Source of the DNA: Allobosea sp.
Lineage (GTDB): Bacteria > Pseudomonadota > Alphaproteobacteria > Rhizobiales > Beijerinckiaceae
Assembly: GCF_017308015.1 (NCBI RefSeq)
Contig: NZ_JAFKFW010000010.1
Span: forward strand, 1 to 64,000
Length of the DNA: 64,000 nucleotides
Direction of reading: 5' to 3'
Every line of letters starts with the position of its first letter. Position 1 is the stretch's first letter. A program made the position numbers and the translations under genes. Shown here piece after piece: positions 38,670 to 47,636 of this stretch. A model generated the notes under the pieces. It did not search any database, was not told where the DNA came from, and saw only the letters and a list, made by a program, of their open reading frames with translations.

Positions 38670-38978
38670 ATGCCCCGCTTTTCCATCCTCCTGCCGGCCC
38701 TGCTGCTCGGCGCCTGCACCTATCACACGTCGCGCAGCAGCATCGTCGTCGTGACCGATGCGAAGGGCGTTGTGGAGAACTGCGCAAGCCTCGGCGAAAT
38801 CGATGGGCAGGACGGCTCGCAGGCGATCATGCCGCTCGACAAGACGCGCGATTCGGTGGTCGCGCGCCTGAAGATCGCAGCGGCGGAGAAGGGCGGGACG
38901 CATGTCCACGCCACCGCAGCCGACATCAAGTGGAAGGGGCCGGACACCAAGGGCACCGTCTACAAGTGCAAGCCGTGA
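38670..38978 (+). CDS. Small lipoprotein, DUF4156-like
   Basis: A 102-residue predicted lipoprotein: MPRFSILLPALLLGACT has lipobox LGAC with Cys16. The mature part has VVENCASLGEIDG, a KTRDSVVARLKIAAAEKGGTH helix and a terminal YKCKP, leaving a Cys pair. This pattern recalls DUF4156/RcsF-like envelope lipoproteins, but I am not certain. I start it at ATG 38670; the frame further upstream has no signal peptide. Confidence 0.7.
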   Translation: MPRFSILLPALLLGACTYHTSRSSIVVVTDAKGVVENCASLGEIDGQDGSQAIMPLDKTRDSVVARLKIAAAEKGGTHVHATAADIKWKGPDTKGTVYKCKP

Positions 38979-38998
38979 GGCGCGGCTAGCCGGTTTCC

Positions 38999-39796
38999 TC
39001 AGGCCTTCAACAGCCATTCATGCTCCGCGGCGTTGTGGAATTTCCACGTCCGCTTCGGGCCAGCCATGACGTTGAGATAATAGAGATCGTAGCCGTGGCA
39101 GGTGGCGCAGGGGTGATAACCCTTCGGCACCAACACGACATCGCCATCCTCGATCGCCATCGCCTCGTCCAGGCTACGGTCGTCAGTATAGACGCGCTGG
39201 AAGCCGAAGCCCTGTGGCGGGTTGAGGCGGTGGTAATAGGTCTCTTCGAGATGGGATTCGCGCGGCAGGTCGTCCCGGTCGTGCTTGTGCGGAGGATAGC
39301 TCGACGTATTGCCGGCGGGCGTGATGACCTCGACGACGAGCAGTGAATCGGCCGGCTCGTTCTCGGGCAGGATATTGGTGACGTGGCGGGTGTTGGAGCC
39401 CTTGCCGCGGATTTCCTGGCCGAGATCGTTCGGGCTGATGACGCGGACGGGCAGGCCACCCTTGAGGCCGGGCGCCGTGCAGACCGCGAGTTCGAGATCG
39501 GTGGTGGCGGTGACCGACCAGTCCGATCCTTCCGGGAGATAGACCGACCAGGGCTTGCCCTCGAAGGGGCTCATACGCTGGCCAAGTTCGCCGAGCGCCT
39601 CGCCGCCGGCCGTCACCTTGCCCTTGCCGGTGACGAAGACGAGGCAGGTTTCGCGGGTCCCGGTCTGCGCCGAGACGGTCTCGCCTGGCTTCAGGCGATG
39701 GAGGTCGAAGCCGACATGGGTCCAGCCGGCGCTTTCCGGCGTGACATGGGTGACGCGGCCCTGCGTGCCGGCGGGGCGGACCTTGAGATGGGACAT
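38999..39796 (-). CDS. iolB: 5-deoxy-glucuronate isomerase
   Basis: A 265-residue double-cupin enzyme that isomerises 5-deoxy-D-glucuronate to 2-deoxy-5-keto-D-gluconate in inositol breakdown. Metal-binding cupin residues appear in SSYPPHKHDRDDLPRESHLEETYYHRL (two parts) and late KGYHPCATCHGYDLYYLN. ATG 39796 follows AGGAAA at good spacing; an in-frame ATG lies at 39826. It is the last gene of the iol operon. Confidence 0.95.
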   Translation of the reverse strand: MSHLKVRPAGTQGRVTHVTPESAGWTHVGFDLHRLKPGETVSAQTGTRETCLVFVTGKGKVTAGGEALGELGQRMSPFEGKPWSVYLPEGSDWSVTATTDLELAVCTAPGLKGGLPVRVISPNDLGQEIRGKGSNTRHVTNILPENEPADSLLVVEVITPAGNTSSYPPHKHDRDDLPRESHLEETYYHRLNPPQGFGFQRVYTDDRSLDEAMAIEDGDVVLVPKGYHPCATCHGYDLYYLNVMAGPKRTWKFHNAAEHEWLLKA

Positions 39797-39820
39797 CGAC
39801 GGTTTCCTATCCGTTGCGCT

Positions 39821-39862
39821 CGTCATGCTCGGGTCCGGGCTACGCTACGCCCGAGAATGACG
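39821..39862. repeat. REP-like palindrome between iolE and iolB
   Basis: CGTCATGCTCGGG (39821-39833) pairs with CCCGAGAATGACG (39850-39862) with one mismatch. It is the same CGTCAT-type element seen elsewhere in the window and sits inside the iol operon. Confidence 0.7.
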
Positions 39863-39869
39863 GCTGTAT

Positions 39870-40754
39870 TCAAGCCAGACCGGCTTCCTCGACGAAGCGG
39901 CGGAGATTGGCGTGGCCGAGCTTCGCATAGGTCGCGGGCTCCGCCTTCTTCGGGTCCTGCTCGGCCTCGACGACGATCCAGCCGGAATAGCCCTGCAGCT
40001 CGCGCAGCACGCGGACATAGTCGATCAGGCCGTCGCCCGGCACGGTGTAGACGCCGGCGAGCACGGATTCGAGGAAGGACCAGTCCTCGCGGTTCGAGCG
40101 CCACATCACGGCCTCGCGGATGTCCTTGCAATGGACATGGTGGATGCGCGCCTTCCAGTGGCGGGCGATGCGGGCCGGGTCGCCGCCGCCCCAGGTGGCA
40201 TGGCCGGTATCGAGCAACAGGCCGACCGCCGGGCTGGTGACGCCCATGAACCGGTCGATCTCGGCCTCGGTCTGCACCACCGTGCCCATATGATGATGAT
40301 AGACGAGCTGGAGCCCGTATTCGGCCTTCAGGGCTTCGGCGAAATTGGTGTAGCGCGCGCCGAAATCGTCCCAGCGGTTCTTCGGCAGGACCGGGCGGGC
40401 CGAGAGCGGTCTGGTGATGTCGGAATGGATCGCGTTCGAGGTCTCGGCCGCGATCAGGACCGAGCAGCCCATGTCGCGGAGCAGCGTCGCATGGGCCTTC
40501 ACGGCGATCATCTCGGCTGCGACGTCGCGGACGAGCAGTTCGGTCGAGTACCAGCCCGAGACCAGCGCGTGGCCGTGCGCGTCGAGGATCGGCTTCAGCG
40601 TGCCGGCCTCGCGCGGGAACTTGTTGCCGAGCTCCATGCCGGTGAAGCCGGCGGTGCGGGCTTCGGCCAGGCAGGTTTCGAGCGGGATGTCGCCGCCGAT
40701 CTCCAGCATGTCGTCATTCGACCAGCCGATGGGGTTCGCGCCGATGCGGATCAT
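39870..40754 (-). CDS. iolE: Inosose dehydratase (myo-inosose-2 dehydratase)
   Basis: A 294-residue TIM-barrel metalloenzyme that dehydrates 2-keto-myo-inositol. The N-terminus RIGANPIGWSNDDMLEIGGD is typical. YHHHMGTVVQTEAEID, LLLDTGHATWGGGDP and HHVHCKDIR supply the metal and substrate residues, and EGWIVVEAEQDP-like GWIVVEAEQDP closes the site. It lies between iolD (31-base gap) and iolB. Confidence 0.95.
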   Translation of the reverse strand: MIRIGANPIGWSNDDMLEIGGDIPLETCLAEARTAGFTGMELGNKFPREAGTLKPILDAHGHALVSGWYSTELLVRDVAAEMIAVKAHATLLRDMGCSVLIAAETSNAIHSDITRPLSARPVLPKNRWDDFGARYTNFAEALKAEYGLQLVYHHHMGTVVQTEAEIDRFMGVTSPAVGLLLDTGHATWGGGDPARIARHWKARIHHVHCKDIREAVMWRSNREDWSFLESVLAGVYTVPGDGLIDYVRVLRELQGYSGWIVVEAEQDPKKAEPATYAKLGHANLRRFVEEAGLA

Positions 40755-40785
40755 GTGTCGGGTCTTTCTCGCCTATGGGAACGGC

Positions 40786-42636
40786 TTAGTTGCCGATGGT
40801 CTGACGCTTGCGTCGTTCGTCGTAATTCGCGCGCGCCGTGCGAACCTCAACGCGCTCGCTGACCTCGGGCACCGCGACATCCCACCAGGCGCCGCCTGCG
40901 CCGGTCGAGATCAGCGGGTCGGTGTCGATGACGATGACGGTGGTGCGGGTGTTGGCCTTCGCCTCAGCCAGCGCTGTTTCCAGTTCCGAAATCGAGGCTG
41001 CCTTTACGGCGATCGCGCCCATGCTGGCGGCATGCTGGACGAAGTCGATCTCCGGCAGCGTTTCGTGCCGGCTGTCCTTGAGCAGGTTGTTGAAGCTCTG
41101 GCCGCCGGTGGCGTTCTGGAGGCGGTTGATGCAGCCGAAGCCGCGATTGTCGAGCAGGACGATGGTGAGCTTCAGGCCGAGCATCACCGAGGTCGCGATC
41201 TCGGAATTGAGCATCAGATAGGAGCCGTCGCCGACCATGACGACGACCTCCTTGTCGGGCCGGGCCATCTTGGCGCCGAGCCCCCCGGCGATCTCGTAGC
41301 CCATGCAGGAGAAGCCGTATTCGGCATGGTAGGAGCCGGGCGCGCCGGCCTGCCAGAGCTTGTGCAACTCGCCGGGCAGTCCGCCCGCGGCGTGGAGCAG
41401 GACGATGTCGGAGCCGAGCGTGCGCTGGACTGCGCCGATGACCTGCGCGTCCGAAGGCAAGACCGCGTTGCTGGCGGCGGTGGCCTTTCCTGCCTCCTTC
41501 TGCCAGTCGGCCTTGCCGGCTTTGGCATTGCTGGTCCAGCTTTCCGGCGCCTTCCAGCCGTCGATGGCTTCGGCTAGTTCGGTCAGGCCCTCGCGGGCGT
41601 CGGCGACGAGGGGCAGGGCCCGATGCTTGCCGGCGTCGAAGGCCTGGACGTTGAGGCCGATGATCGTCTTCTCGGAGGCGCCGAACAGAGCCCAGGAGCC
41701 GGTGGTGAAATCCTGCAGGCGCGTGCCCACCGCGAGAACGAGGTCCGCCTCTGCCGCGAGGCGGTTGGCGGCTCCCGTGCCGGTGACGCCGACGGCGGCC
41801 ATGTTGAGGGCATCGTCATCGGGCAGGGCGGATTTGCCGCCTTGCGTCTCGCAGACGGGGATGCCGGTCGCGGCCGAGAAGCGGGCGAGTTCGTTGCTGG
41901 CGCCGGAATAGAGCACGCCACCGCCGGCGACGATCAGCGGCTTCTTTGCAGCCTTCAATGCTTCGGTCGCGGCCTTCAGCTCGTCGCGATCGGCACGAGG
42001 GCGGCGCGGTATCCAGAGGCGCTCTGCAAAGAAGCTCTCGGGATAGTCATAGGCCTCGGCCTGCACGTCCTGGCAGAGCGCGAGCGTAACCGGGCCGCAT
42101 TCGGCCGGATCGGTCAGCACCTGCATGGCGCGGGTCAGCGCCGGGATGATCTGCTCGGGCCGGGTGATGCGGTCGAAATAGCGCGAGACAGGCTTAAAGC
42201 AGTCATTGGCCGAGACGGTGCCGTCGCCGAAAGCCTCGACCTGCTGGAGGACCGGGTCAGGGATGCGGTTGGCGAAGACGTCGCCCGGCAGCAGCAGCAC
42301 CGGCAGGCGGTTGACATGGGCGAGCGCCGCGGCGGTGACGAGATTGGTAGCGCCAGGGCCGATCGAGGTCGTCGCGGCCATGAAGCGGCGGCGCATATTG
42401 GCCTTGGCATAGGCGATGGCGGCATGGGCCATCGCCTGCTCGTTATGGGCGCGGAAGGTCGGCAGGCGCTCGCGCTCGTGCCAGAGCGCCTCGCCGAGCC
42501 CTGCGACATTGCCATGGCCGAAGATCGCCCAGACGCCGCCGAAAATCGGCAGGCGCTCTCCGTCGATCTCGGTCATCTGGCGGCTAAGGAAGCGCGTCAG
42601 CGCCTGCGCCATGGTGAGGCGGATCGTGCGGGTCAT
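40786..42636 (-). CDS. iolD: 3D-(3,5/4)-trihydroxycyclohexane-1,2-dione hydrolase
   Basis: A 616-residue thiamine-diphosphate enzyme that opens the inositol-derived ring. The N-terminal PYR domain has FGGVWAIFGHGNVAGLGEAL and TTSIGPGATNLVTAAA. The C-terminal ThDP/Mg motif is VMVGDGSYLMLNSEI (GDG followed by an Asn). Length and motifs match IolD. It follows iolC by 21 bases. Confidence 0.96.
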   Translation of the reverse strand: MTRTIRLTMAQALTRFLSRQMTEIDGERLPIFGGVWAIFGHGNVAGLGEALWHERERLPTFRAHNEQAMAHAAIAYAKANMRRRFMAATTSIGPGATNLVTAAALAHVNRLPVLLLPGDVFANRIPDPVLQQVEAFGDGTVSANDCFKPVSRYFDRITRPEQIIPALTRAMQVLTDPAECGPVTLALCQDVQAEAYDYPESFFAERLWIPRRPRADRDELKAATEALKAAKKPLIVAGGGVLYSGASNELARFSAATGIPVCETQGGKSALPDDDALNMAAVGVTGTGAANRLAAEADLVLAVGTRLQDFTTGSWALFGASEKTIIGLNVQAFDAGKHRALPLVADAREGLTELAEAIDGWKAPESWTSNAKAGKADWQKEAGKATAASNAVLPSDAQVIGAVQRTLGSDIVLLHAAGGLPGELHKLWQAGAPGSYHAEYGFSCMGYEIAGGLGAKMARPDKEVVVMVGDGSYLMLNSEIATSVMLGLKLTIVLLDNRGFGCINRLQNATGGQSFNNLLKDSRHETLPEIDFVQHAASMGAIAVKAASISELETALAEAKANTRTTVIVIDTDPLISTGAGGAWWDVAVPEVSERVEVRTARANYDERRKRQTIGN

Positions 42637-42657
42637 GATGGTCTCCAGGCCGGAAAA

Positions 42658-44592
42658 CTATGCTGCCTTCCGGCCGCGCGTGGCAAGCCAGAGTCCGGTC
42701 AGCGCTTCGAAACGCCCCGCCATGTCGGCAATCGCGGCTTCGTCGTCGAGCTTGCCGGCAAGCCAGCCCTCGGCCGCGTTCATGAAGATGGTGCGGCCAA
42801 CGGCGAAGCCCTTGACGATCGGCGTGCTGGCTGTCGCAGCGAAGCCGGCCTCCAGCTCCTCGGCGGGGGCATCGAGACCGAGCAGCAGCACGCCGCGGCA
42901 CCAGGGATCATGCCTGGCGATGGTCTTCTCGATCGCGGCCCAGGCGGCTGACGAGGATTGCGGCTCCAGCTTCCACCAGTCGGGCTTGATGCCGAGCGCG
43001 TAGATCTCTTCGAGCGCACGCGAAATCGTGTCGGGGCCGAGCGGGCCATTCTTGCTGGCGATGATCTCGATCAGCAATTCGCGGCCGACCTTGCGCGCAG
43101 CCTCGAACAGACCGCGCAGCTTCTCCTGCTGCTCGCGCTTCAATTCCGCCGGGTCGTCGGGGTGGTAGAAGCAGAGCGCCTTGATGCAATGATCGACCGG
43201 CCATTCCGGCAGGAGCGAGCCGATATCCTGGCTGGTCTCGAAACGCAGCGGGCGCGAGCCCGGCAGTTCGACCGGGCGGCCGAGCCAGGCGAAGGGGTGG
43301 CGGGCGAATTCGAACATCGCCTCGCGACCATGCTTCTCGTCGAGCAGCATGCCATAACCCGGGCGACCATCGGCGACGCGGCCGGCAGCCTTGACCGCCA
43401 GCACCTTGAAGTCGCGGATGCGGGCGGGGTCGGCGCCGAGTTTCGCGGCGAGGTCTTCGAGCTGCGAGCGATGGTCGCAGGCGAGCGCCATCAGCGAGGG
43501 AATGTCGCGGCGGCGCGTCGTCGCCCAGTGGATGTGGTTGATGTCGGCGTCCTTGCGCAGGGCGCGGTGCGGGCTGCCGTTCCTGAGGAAGTACTGCAAT
43601 TCCTCGAAGGTCGGGCTTTCCGGCGAGCAGAGCAGGCGCGAGACGGCGAAGGCGCCGCAGGCATTGGCCCAGGTCGCGGCCGTGGCGAGGCTTTCGCCAC
43701 CGAGCCAGCCGCGCAGGAAGCCGGACATGAAGGCGTCGCCGGCGCCGAGCACGTTGTAGACCTCGATCGGGAAACCCTTGCCGACGATGCCATCCTCGAG
43801 GTCGTCGGGGATCGCGCCCTCATAGACGATGCAGCCCATCGGGCCGCGCTTCAGCACGATGGTCGCCGGCGTGAGCGAACGGATCGTCTTCAGTGCGGGC
43901 AGGAGTTCGCTCTCGCCGGAGGCGATCAGCACCTCTTCCTCGGTGCCGATGATGAGGTCGCAGCCGGGCAGGACCGTCTTCATCCGCTCGGAGACGGCCT
44001 GCGAGGCGATATAGCGGTTGTCGCCGGCGTCATGTCCGGCAAGGCCCCAGAGATTCGGGCGATAGTCGATGTCGAGCACGACCTTGCCGCCATTGCCGCG
44101 CATCAGCTTCATCGCCTTGCGCTGGGCGGCCTCCGGGCCGGGACGCGCGAAATGCGTGCCGGTGACGACGACTGCGCGAGCCTTCGCGATGAAGGCGGGA
44201 TCAATGTCGCTCTCCTCCAGCGCCATGTCGGCGCAGTTCTCGCGGTAGAACAGCAGCGGGAAGGATTTGTCGCTCTCGACCGAAAGAATGGCGAGTGCTG
44301 TGAGGCGTTCCGGATCGGTCTTGAGGCCGTCGAGATTCACGCCCTCGCGCGCAAGCTGCTCGCGCAGGAAACGGCCGAACTGCTCGTTGCCGACGCGGGT
44401 GAGCAGGGCCGAGCGCAGGCCGAGCCGCGCCGTGCCGATGGCGATATTGGCCGGGCAGCCGCCGACCGATTTGGCGAAGGAGGTGACATCCTCCAGCCGC
44501 GATCCGATCTGCTGGCCATAGAGATCGACCGAGGCGCGGCCTATGGTGATGACGTCGAGCGCCTGCGCCGATCCGCCGAGCGGTCCCGCCAT
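42658..44592 (-). CDS. iolC: 5-dehydro-2-deoxygluconokinase fused to a DUF2090 aldolase-like domain
   Basis: A 644-residue two-domain protein. Residues about 1-330 are a PfkB kinase (IGRASVDLYGQQIGSRL, with the catalytic GAGDAFMSGFLRG) that phosphorylates 2-deoxy-5-keto-gluconate. Residues about 345-644 are a DUF2090 domain (SLMALACDHRSQLEDLAAKL, LLLGLDAPAEELEAGF), related to class I aldolases and thought to split the phosphorylated product. This fusion is standard in many Proteobacteria, so one gene may cover the IolC and IolJ steps. IolR-type sites lie just upstream. Confidence 0.94.
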   Translation of the reverse strand: MAGPLGGSAQALDVITIGRASVDLYGQQIGSRLEDVTSFAKSVGGCPANIAIGTARLGLRSALLTRVGNEQFGRFLREQLAREGVNLDGLKTDPERLTALAILSVESDKSFPLLFYRENCADMALEESDIDPAFIAKARAVVVTGTHFARPGPEAAQRKAMKLMRGNGGKVVLDIDYRPNLWGLAGHDAGDNRYIASQAVSERMKTVLPGCDLIIGTEEEVLIASGESELLPALKTIRSLTPATIVLKRGPMGCIVYEGAIPDDLEDGIVGKGFPIEVYNVLGAGDAFMSGFLRGWLGGESLATAATWANACGAFAVSRLLCSPESPTFEELQYFLRNGSPHRALRKDADINHIHWATTRRRDIPSLMALACDHRSQLEDLAAKLGADPARIRDFKVLAVKAAGRVADGRPGYGMLLDEKHGREAMFEFARHPFAWLGRPVELPGSRPLRFETSQDIGSLLPEWPVDHCIKALCFYHPDDPAELKREQQEKLRGLFEAARKVGRELLIEIIASKNGPLGPDTISRALEEIYALGIKPDWWKLEPQSSSAAWAAIEKTIARHDPWCRGVLLLGLDAPAEELEAGFAATASTPIVKGFAVGRTIFMNAAEGWLAGKLDDEAAIADMAGRFEALTGLWLATRGRKAA

Positions 44593-44642
44593 GTCTTCCT
44601 CCCGGCAGCGATGGTCATCGAAGCCGGACGGCTCCAGATGCC

Positions 44643-44661
44643 GGAATGAAATAATAATTCC
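44643..44661. promoter_or_regulatory. Inverted repeat GGAAT-N9-ATTCC before iolC
   Basis: GGAATGAAATAATAATTCC at 44643-44661 is an inverted repeat in an AT-rich stretch, 51 bases before iolC and about 16 bases from the perfect IolR-type box. It could be a second operator half-site pair or promoter DNA. Confidence 0.5.
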
Positions 44662-44677
44662 AGTATTTCGTCAATGC

Positions 44678-44691
44678 GGAATGTCTGTTCC
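44678..44691. promoter_or_regulatory. IolR-type operator GGAA-N6-TTCC before iolC
   Basis: GGAATGTCTGTTCC fits GGAA-N6-TTCC, the palindrome reported for the RpiR-type IolR repressor of Sinorhizobium meliloti. It lies between iolR and iolC, 86 bases before the iolC start, in position to control iolCDEB. Confidence 0.75.
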
Positions 44692-44698
44692 TGAAATT

Positions 44699-45568
44699 TT
44701 AGATGGCTCCGCCACGCCTGCCCTTGCCGCGTCCGGTCCGGCGCGCTTCGCCGATTCCGACCGCGAGCGCCATCGATAGGGCCATGGTCGAGGCCAGCGT
44801 GCGGAATCCGCCGAAATCCGCCTCGGCGACCTCGAACCAGAGCTTCGCGAAGCTCGCGAGAGGCGAGAAGGCGCTGTCGGTGATGGCGACGAGCGGCACG
44901 CCGCGTTCGGAGAGGCCGCGCGCATCCTCGATGGTGGCGGGCGCGTAGGGCGAGAAGCTGATAACGATCACCGCATCCTTCGGCGTGGCGAAGGAGATCA
45001 TCTCCGGATCGAGCCCGGCGGCGGATTCGATCATCTGGTTGCGCACTTCGAGTTTGCCGAGCGCATAGGCAAGGTAGCTTGCGACCGGATAGGAGCGGCG
45101 CCGGGCGAGGATATAGATCGTCTCGGCGCGGGCGAGCACGTCGATCGCGCGGTCGAGCGTCGCTTCGTCGATGGTGCGGCTCATCACGTCGAGCGATTTG
45201 CGCGAGGCGGTCAGGAAGCCGTCGAGGATGCGGTGATTGCCGGCTGCCGCGCCGTTGCCGACGCGCAGCGTGTTGAGGCGCTCCTCATAGCTGGAGTTGC
45301 GCTCGCGCAGCCGCGCACGGAAGACGCCTTGCAGGCTGGTGAAGCCGTCAAAGCCGAGATGCTGGGCGAAGCGGATCAATGTGGAGGGCTGGACGCCGGC
45401 GGAGACCGCGATGCTGGCGGCGGTGCCGAAGGCGATCTCGTCCGGGTTGTCGAGGGCATAGGCCGCGATCTGGGCGATCCGCTTGGGCAGGCTCTCACGC
45501 TGGGCGAGGATCGATGCGCGCAATTCGTCGAAATCGCGCGGCAGCTCCGCAACGGCGGTTTCGCTCAT
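44699..45568 (-). CDS. iolR: RpiR family transcriptional regulator of inositol catabolism
   Basis: A 289-residue regulator. The N-terminal HTH6 domain (about 20-95) includes AASIAVSAGVQPSTLIRFAQ and LGFDGFTSLQGVFRARL. The C-terminal SIS domain (about 130-270) has TIYILARRRSYPVASYLAYA and DAVIVISFSPYAPATIEDA and probably binds a phosphorylated inositol intermediate. I start it at ATG 45568. Placement at the head of iolCDEB and GGAA-N6-TTCC boxes support IolR. Confidence 0.92.
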   Translation of the reverse strand: MSETAVAELPRDFDELRASILAQRESLPKRIAQIAAYALDNPDEIAFGTAASIAVSAGVQPSTLIRFAQHLGFDGFTSLQGVFRARLRERNSSYEERLNTLRVGNGAAAGNHRILDGFLTASRKSLDVMSRTIDEATLDRAIDVLARAETIYILARRRSYPVASYLAYALGKLEVRNQMIESAAGLDPEMISFATPKDAVIVISFSPYAPATIEDARGLSERGVPLVAITDSAFSPLASFAKLWFEVAEADFGGFRTLASTMALSMALAVGIGEARRTGRGKGRRGGAI

Positions 45569-45623
45569 CCTGGGTTCCCGTTGCCGTCCCTGTTGTCGAC
45601 AGTTCTGGCAGCGAAGCCGAAAT

Positions 45624-45637
45624 GGAGCAAGCGTTCC
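45624..45637. promoter_or_regulatory. Imperfect IolR-type box before iolR
   Basis: GGAG-CAAGCG-TTCC at 45624-45637 differs by one base from GGAA-N6-TTCC and lies 56 bases before the iolR start. It may allow autoregulation. Confidence 0.45.
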
Positions 45638-45665
45638 AGAGGAGGAATGAACGCTCGACGTCGGC

Positions 45666-46469
45666 TCAGCCCGGCAGGCCGGCGGTGCAGCTCTGACCGC
45701 CATCGACCGGCAGGCAGACCCCCGTGATGAACTTCGCCTCGTCGGAGGCGAGAAACACGGAGGCGTTGGCGATGTCCCAGGCGGTGCCCATCTTGCCCAT
45801 CGGCACCTGCGCGTCGCGGGCGGCGACCATCTCCGCGACCGAGGTATATTGCGAGGAGATCTGCTTGTAGATCAGCGGCGTGTCGATCAGGCCGGGCATG
45901 ATGCAGTTCGCCCGGATGCCCTGCTTTGCGTACTGCATCGCGAGCGCGATCGTCGCCTGGTTCACCGCCGCCTTCGTCGCGTAATAGGCAAAGTACGGAT
46001 AGCCGGTCCAGCGGATGGCGGCGAGCGAGGAGATGTTGACGATGGCGCCGCCGCCACCCTTCAGCATTTCGGGAATCACGGCCTTGGCGCAGCGATAGAC
46101 CGAGCCGAGATTGAGCTGGAGCGAGGCCTCGAACTGCTCCTCCGACAATTCGACCGGGCCGCCCATATGGGTGACGCCGACATTGTTGTGGAGGATGTCG
46201 ATGCGGCCGAAATGCTTCGCCACCGCGGCGACGCAGGCCTCGACCGAGGCGAGATCGGTGACGTTGGCGGCGAGCGCCAGCGCCTTGCCGCCTTCGCCGG
46301 CGATGATCGCAGCGGTTTCCTCGGCGGCGTCGCGGTTGAGGTCGATGCAAGCGACGCCGGCGCCCTCACGGGCGTAGGCGACGGCCGCGGCCTTGCCATT
46401 GCCCCAGCCGGGGCCGGAGGAGCCGGCGCCGAAGACGATGGCGATCTTGCCCTTCAGCCGATCGGCCAT
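45666..46469 (-). CDS. SDR family oxidoreductase linked to a TRAP transporter
   Basis: A 267-residue SDR. The cofactor loop is the longer form GAGSSGPGWGNGKA, followed by ACIDLNRDAAEE. NNVGVTHMGG, NISSLAAIRW and YYATK give the catalytic Asn, Ser, Tyr and Lys. The C-terminus ends in ITGVCLPVDGGQS. The substrate is unknown. The start is uncertain: ATG 46469 gives a normal N-terminus, while ATG 46502 lies one base after a perfect 18-bp hairpin that would hide its ribosome site. It follows dctP in the TRAP operon. Confidence 0.85.
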   Translation of the reverse strand: MADRLKGKIAIVFGAGSSGPGWGNGKAAAVAYAREGAGVACIDLNRDAAEETAAIIAGEGGKALALAANVTDLASVEACVAAVAKHFGRIDILHNNVGVTHMGGPVELSEEQFEASLQLNLGSVYRCAKAVIPEMLKGGGGAIVNISSLAAIRWTGYPYFAYYATKAAVNQATIALAMQYAKQGIRANCIMPGLIDTPLIYKQISSQYTSVAEMVAARDAQVPMGKMGTAWDIANASVFLASDEAKFITGVCLPVDGGQSCTAGLPG

Positions 46470-46503
46470 GCGGAGTTCTTTCTTCGCGATAGGGATAGAC
46501 ATT

Positions 46504-46542
46504 CGCGGGATCCCCTCTCCTGTAAGGAGAGGGGATCCCGCG
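46504..46542. repeat. Perfect 18-bp palindrome with a 3-base loop between dctP and the SDR gene
   Basis: Bases 46504-46521 are an exact inverted copy of 46525-46542, separated by GTA. The arms contain GGATCCCCTCTCCT. On the minus strand no T run follows, so it is not a standard terminator. It could stabilise the upstream dctP message or hide a ribosome site. Confidence 0.75.
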
Positions 46543-46573
46543 CTTTTATAGTCGCGTCCGGTGTCCGAGTAGA

Positions 46574-47593
46574 TCAGCTCAGCGAGCTGCCGACGGCCTT
46601 CTCCAGGATGCCCCAGGCTTCGTCGCCATACTTCTTCTTCCATTCGGCGTAGAAGCCGGCCTTGCGCAGCGCGTCGCGGAAAGCGTCGGCCTTGGTCTCG
46701 TTGACGACCATGCCCTTCGATTGCAGTTCGCCCTGCAGGCCGGCATTGAGCTTGGCGACGTCCGCGCGCTCGAGCAGCGCGGCGGCGTCGATGTTCCTGG
46801 CGACGATGGCGCGCAGGTCTTCGGGCAGCTTCTCCCAGGCGCGGCGGTTGGCCAGGAACCAGAAGCCGTCCCACATGTGATTGGTCAGCGAGAGATATTT
46901 CTGCACCTCGAAGAGCTTGGCCGTCGCGATGATGGCGAGCGGGTTCTCCTGACCGTCGACGATCTTGGTCTGGAGCGCGGTGTAGACCTCGGCGAAGTTG
47001 ATCGAGGCGGGGGCCGACTGGAAGGCGGTGAACATCGAGGTCCAGAGGGGCGAGACCGGCACGCGGATCTTGAAGCCCTTCAGGTCATCCGGTGAGTTGA
47101 CCGGGCCCTTGGACGAGGTGATCTGGCGGAAGCCGTTGTCCCAGATCTTGTCCATGACGACGAGATTGGCCTTGTTGATCTGGCCGCGGACATAGGCGCC
47201 GAGCTCGCCGTCCATCGCCTTCCAGACGGCATCGTAGTTCGGGAACGCGAAGCCGATGCCGGACAGCGAGGCGTTGGCGACCAGCGTCGACAGGATCAGC
47301 GGCGAAAGCGTGAAGAACTCGACACCGCCCGAGCGGACCTGGCTCAGCATGTCGGTATCGGAGCCGAGCTGGTTGTTCGGGAAGATCTGGATGTCGACGC
47401 GGCCCTTGGTCTCTTCCTTGATCTTGGCCACCGCCTCGTTGGCGCGCGCGTTCATCGGGTGCGCGACCGGCAGGTTGTTGGCGTATTTGTAAGTGAACTC
47501 GGCGGCCTGGGCATTGGCGCGGCCGATATGGAAGGTGCCGATGGCGGAGGCGGCGGCTGTCGCCCGGAGCAGCGTGCGGCGCGAGATGGTCAT
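46574..47593 (-). CDS. TRAP transporter substrate-binding protein (DctP family)
   Basis: A 339-residue periplasmic binding protein. The signal MTISRRTLLRATAAASAIG has a twin-arginine-like SRRTLLRA motif. DctP hallmarks include FTYKYANNLPVAHPMNARAN, RVDIQIFPNNQLGSDTDML, the carboxylate-binding arginine region FKIRVPVSPLW and NFAEVYTALQTKIVDGQENP. The ligand is probably an organic acid. ATG 47593 follows GAGGAG. It is encoded 43 bases after the fused DctQM gene. Confidence 0.92.
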   Translation of the reverse strand: MTISRRTLLRATAAASAIGTFHIGRANAQAAEFTYKYANNLPVAHPMNARANEAVAKIKEETKGRVDIQIFPNNQLGSDTDMLSQVRSGGVEFFTLSPLILSTLVANASLSGIGFAFPNYDAVWKAMDGELGAYVRGQINKANLVVMDKIWDNGFRQITSSKGPVNSPDDLKGFKIRVPVSPLWTSMFTAFQSAPASINFAEVYTALQTKIVDGQENPLAIIATAKLFEVQKYLSLTNHMWDGFWFLANRRAWEKLPEDLRAIVARNIDAAALLERADVAKLNAGLQGELQSKGMVVNETKADAFRDALRKAGFYAEWKKKYGDEAWGILEKAVGSSLS

Positions 47594-47636
47594 GGGCGTT
47601 TCTCCTCTGGGATTGTCTGGTTTCTTGTTGTGAGCT

